This document shows positions 62,176 to 64,000 of a stretch of DNA of 64,000 nt, in pieces. Position 1 is the first letter of the stretch. The number at the start of each line of letters is the position of its first letter. Under the pieces are notes generated by a model. The model was not told where the DNA came from. It made no database searches and worked only from the letters and a program-made list of their open reading frames with translations. The stretch lies in contig CM054179.1 in the NCBI GenBank assembly GCA_028829895.1, positions 33,459,117-33,523,116 on the forward strand, written 5' to 3'. Origin of the DNA: Sinotaia quadrata. Lineage: Eukaryota; Mollusca; Gastropoda; Architaenioglossa; Viviparidae. Both the position numbers and the translations under genes were made by a program.

Positions 62176-63540
62176 AACTGTAAAGTGTTAGTACACTAAA
62201 ATATATCATCCTGAAAGTAAAGTGTTTTGCAAGCAGTCACAAGTTTATTATAATAATTACATTTACAGCAGCAGTAATTTAGTCAATGCATCATCAAGGA
62301 AATACAACTGTTTATTTATTTATAGCTTAGATTCAAATTAAGTGTAAGTACACATTTCTGTTTTTTATTTTCTTTCTTAAGCAGCCATGCCCCTCTAGAT
62401 TGTTTATGTTATATTTGTATGTATGGGGGTTTTTTTTAATATACAAAATTAATAATTAGTTCCATCATCAAAGCATGGAATCTTCACCATTTAGGGGGGC
62501 GAACAATTTTCCAAATATTTAAGAATATATATTTTTATTCTTTCTTAACAGTTTTTAGATGTTAACAAAAATTATATCATTGGTTTCCTAACTATTTCAT
62601 TGAACCAGAATAATTTTTAAATAGATTTATGAATGATAAAATCATTTTTGAGAATTTTTATTCTATTATAACTTGATTACAACTCATTTTGTGGGTGATT
62701 TAACAGCTCAAACATAACCCATTTTTGCTCTCACTTCCTAAAAACAAATCTTTTGTAGGATGACAGGTCTAAGCAAATTGACTGGTCATTAAGAAAGCTG
62801 CTTTATAAATAGTGGCCATCAGGGAAAATTTGATTTTTGACTGGCTTTGCTACTTTCAGCAAGAAGTAACTTGCTTGCAGTTGACAACTTTATACTAATC
62901 CATGTCTTACCATATCCACAGTTAATTTCATGTATAGAAAAGTTGTAAAATATTTTTTTTTAATTTGAAGTATATTTATGTTGTATCTATATTATCACAT
63001 GTTGTGTTTTTAAAAAAATGTAAAAATGAAAGAAAGAAGGGGGGAAAATATGCATCTATTTGTACTTTTATGAAATTGAAGTTTTTATATGATCACATGA
63101 CAAAGAAAAATCACTATTTCCAAGTTAACAATGAAGTAAATCAAAACAAGATCCAGATATTCTCTATTAATTATAGTAAATAATACTTTAATATTACTGA
63201 AATATCATTGACTATTTCATGTAAACTATATCTACCCTCTACCTTACAATGACATTATTCCTATGACAGTAAAGTAGCAAGAAAGAAACATAACTTCTAC
63301 AAACTTGAAATTAATGAAAGGGATTTTAAATAGATGAATGGTTATTGTACATACTCATTATAACTGTATTTGCATGGCTAAAGCAAAAACTGCTCAACCA
63401 AAGACAATTATTTTGAGATCTATACAAAAACTTGTGACTTGATGGACTATATATGTGGAAAAGGAAGGTTATTGTTCATATTCATTGTTCTGCTTAGTCC
63501 CTTTCCTTATCCACACACTTAGTAATCAAGCCACAAGCTT
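62176..63540. other. AT-rich sequence, no feature recognised
   Basis: No coding signal, no clear repeats. A 72-codon open stretch at 62965-63183 is Lys/Asn/Ile-rich, as expected by chance in AT-rich DNA. Confidence 0.5.
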
Positions 63541-63710
63541 TTGGGGTTGAATAAGTCTTTGATTGAGCCATACATACCACTTCTTTCACTTTTTGATCAC
63601 TAACTCAATGGTGACCTCTCTAAGCATCTTTGGATGAACCAAATAGCTAGTCAGAAGAAATCAGATCAGGACTATATGGATGATGTTTCAACACCTCAAT
63701 TTCAGCACTT
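63540..63710 (-). pseudogene. mariner transposase fragment
   Basis: On the minus strand, 63700-63605 reads IEVLKHHPYSPDLISSD, a stop, LFGSSKDA, a stop, RGHH. This is the 'HPPYSPDLAPSD..LF' signature of mariner transposases, with substitutions at the usual Ala-Pro and two stops. Downstream text (KVKEVVCMAQSKTYSTPKA) fits the tail after the signature. Only this C-terminal piece remains. The final catalytic Asp (in SPDL..SD) appears present, but the protein is dead. Confidence 0.6.
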
Positions 63711-64000
63711 CTTCGATAGTCAGATGCCATTTGTCAGAAATCCCAGATTTTTCTTCATCACTTAACTTATGCAACCATTTTGAATGTGATTATCCATTCA
63801 TTCATGCTCCACTGCAGTAAGCACTATTCCATAATGTAGCTACATAAATTTTCAAATAAATCATTGCAGAATTTCTGACACCCTTGCATTTATCTACTTC
63901 AATAACTTTTAAAATTTATTTATTAGACACCACCAACACTTTGAAAGTTTAAGATTACATTTGTGTTTAAGTTTGTTTGCACTATTTATCTGCTTTGTGC
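63711..64000. other. No feature recognised
   Basis: AT-rich end of the window. It may include older mariner sequence upstream of the fragment above, but no motif could be matched. Confidence 0.4.

Overview
This window looks like nuclear DNA of a lophotrochozoan animal, most likely a mollusc. It is AT-rich and intron-rich, crowded with microsatellites (GATA/GACA, TG, TA) and decayed transposons of several classes, and carries one recognisable split gene. The mollusc placement is inference from repeat style (long GATA/GACA tracts, an AAAGGGAGATAACA motif, a Gmr1-order retroelement). No rRNA or tRNA gene and no prokaryotic operon, CRISPR array or phage gene was seen.

Layout. 1-9.8 kb: gene-free, with a 22-bp minisatellite, a small hairpin repeat, a 729-bp hAT element with a perfect 8-bp target duplication, a broken gypsy gag/integrase remnant (minus strand), a ~43-bp minisatellite and a duplicated GATA/GACA satellite block. 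9.8-13.4 kb (minus strand): a decayed Ty3/gypsy-type retroelement in the order gag, zinc knuckle, protease, integrase, reverse transcriptase, probable RNase H. Integrase upstream of reverse transcriptase is the unusual Gmr1-type order. A second fragment of the same family lies at 23.6-24.3 kb. A dispersed repeat, possibly its LTR, occurs at 15.4-17.0, 20.8-21.8 and 24.6-25.0 kb. 25.6-27.6 kb: a LINE-like element with a second inverted copy at 47.9-49.7 kb. 28.4-30.6 kb: a second hAT transposase remnant, a 189-bp hAT MITE and a dimeric tandem repeat.

36.7-60.5 kb (plus strand): five exons of a gene whose reading phases all join. The last exons carry the conserved block that identifies MEIOC, the meiosis-specific coiled-coil protein that in vertebrates works with YTHDC2 to drive the mitosis-to-meiosis switch in germ cells. 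The window holds the long Gln/Ser/Asn/His-rich middle of the protein and the start of the C-terminal coiled coil. The true N-terminus and the rest of the coiled-coil domain are not found, so the gene is partial here. Its introns hold two probable antisense LTRs, a long-armed (~0.5 kb) inverted repeat, LINE and MITE copies, and a coding-like 'ghost' segment just after exon 3.

60.5-64 kb: intron or downstream sequence with a piggyBac transposase remnant and a small mariner remnant. The rest of the window is AT-rich sequence in which nothing was recognised.
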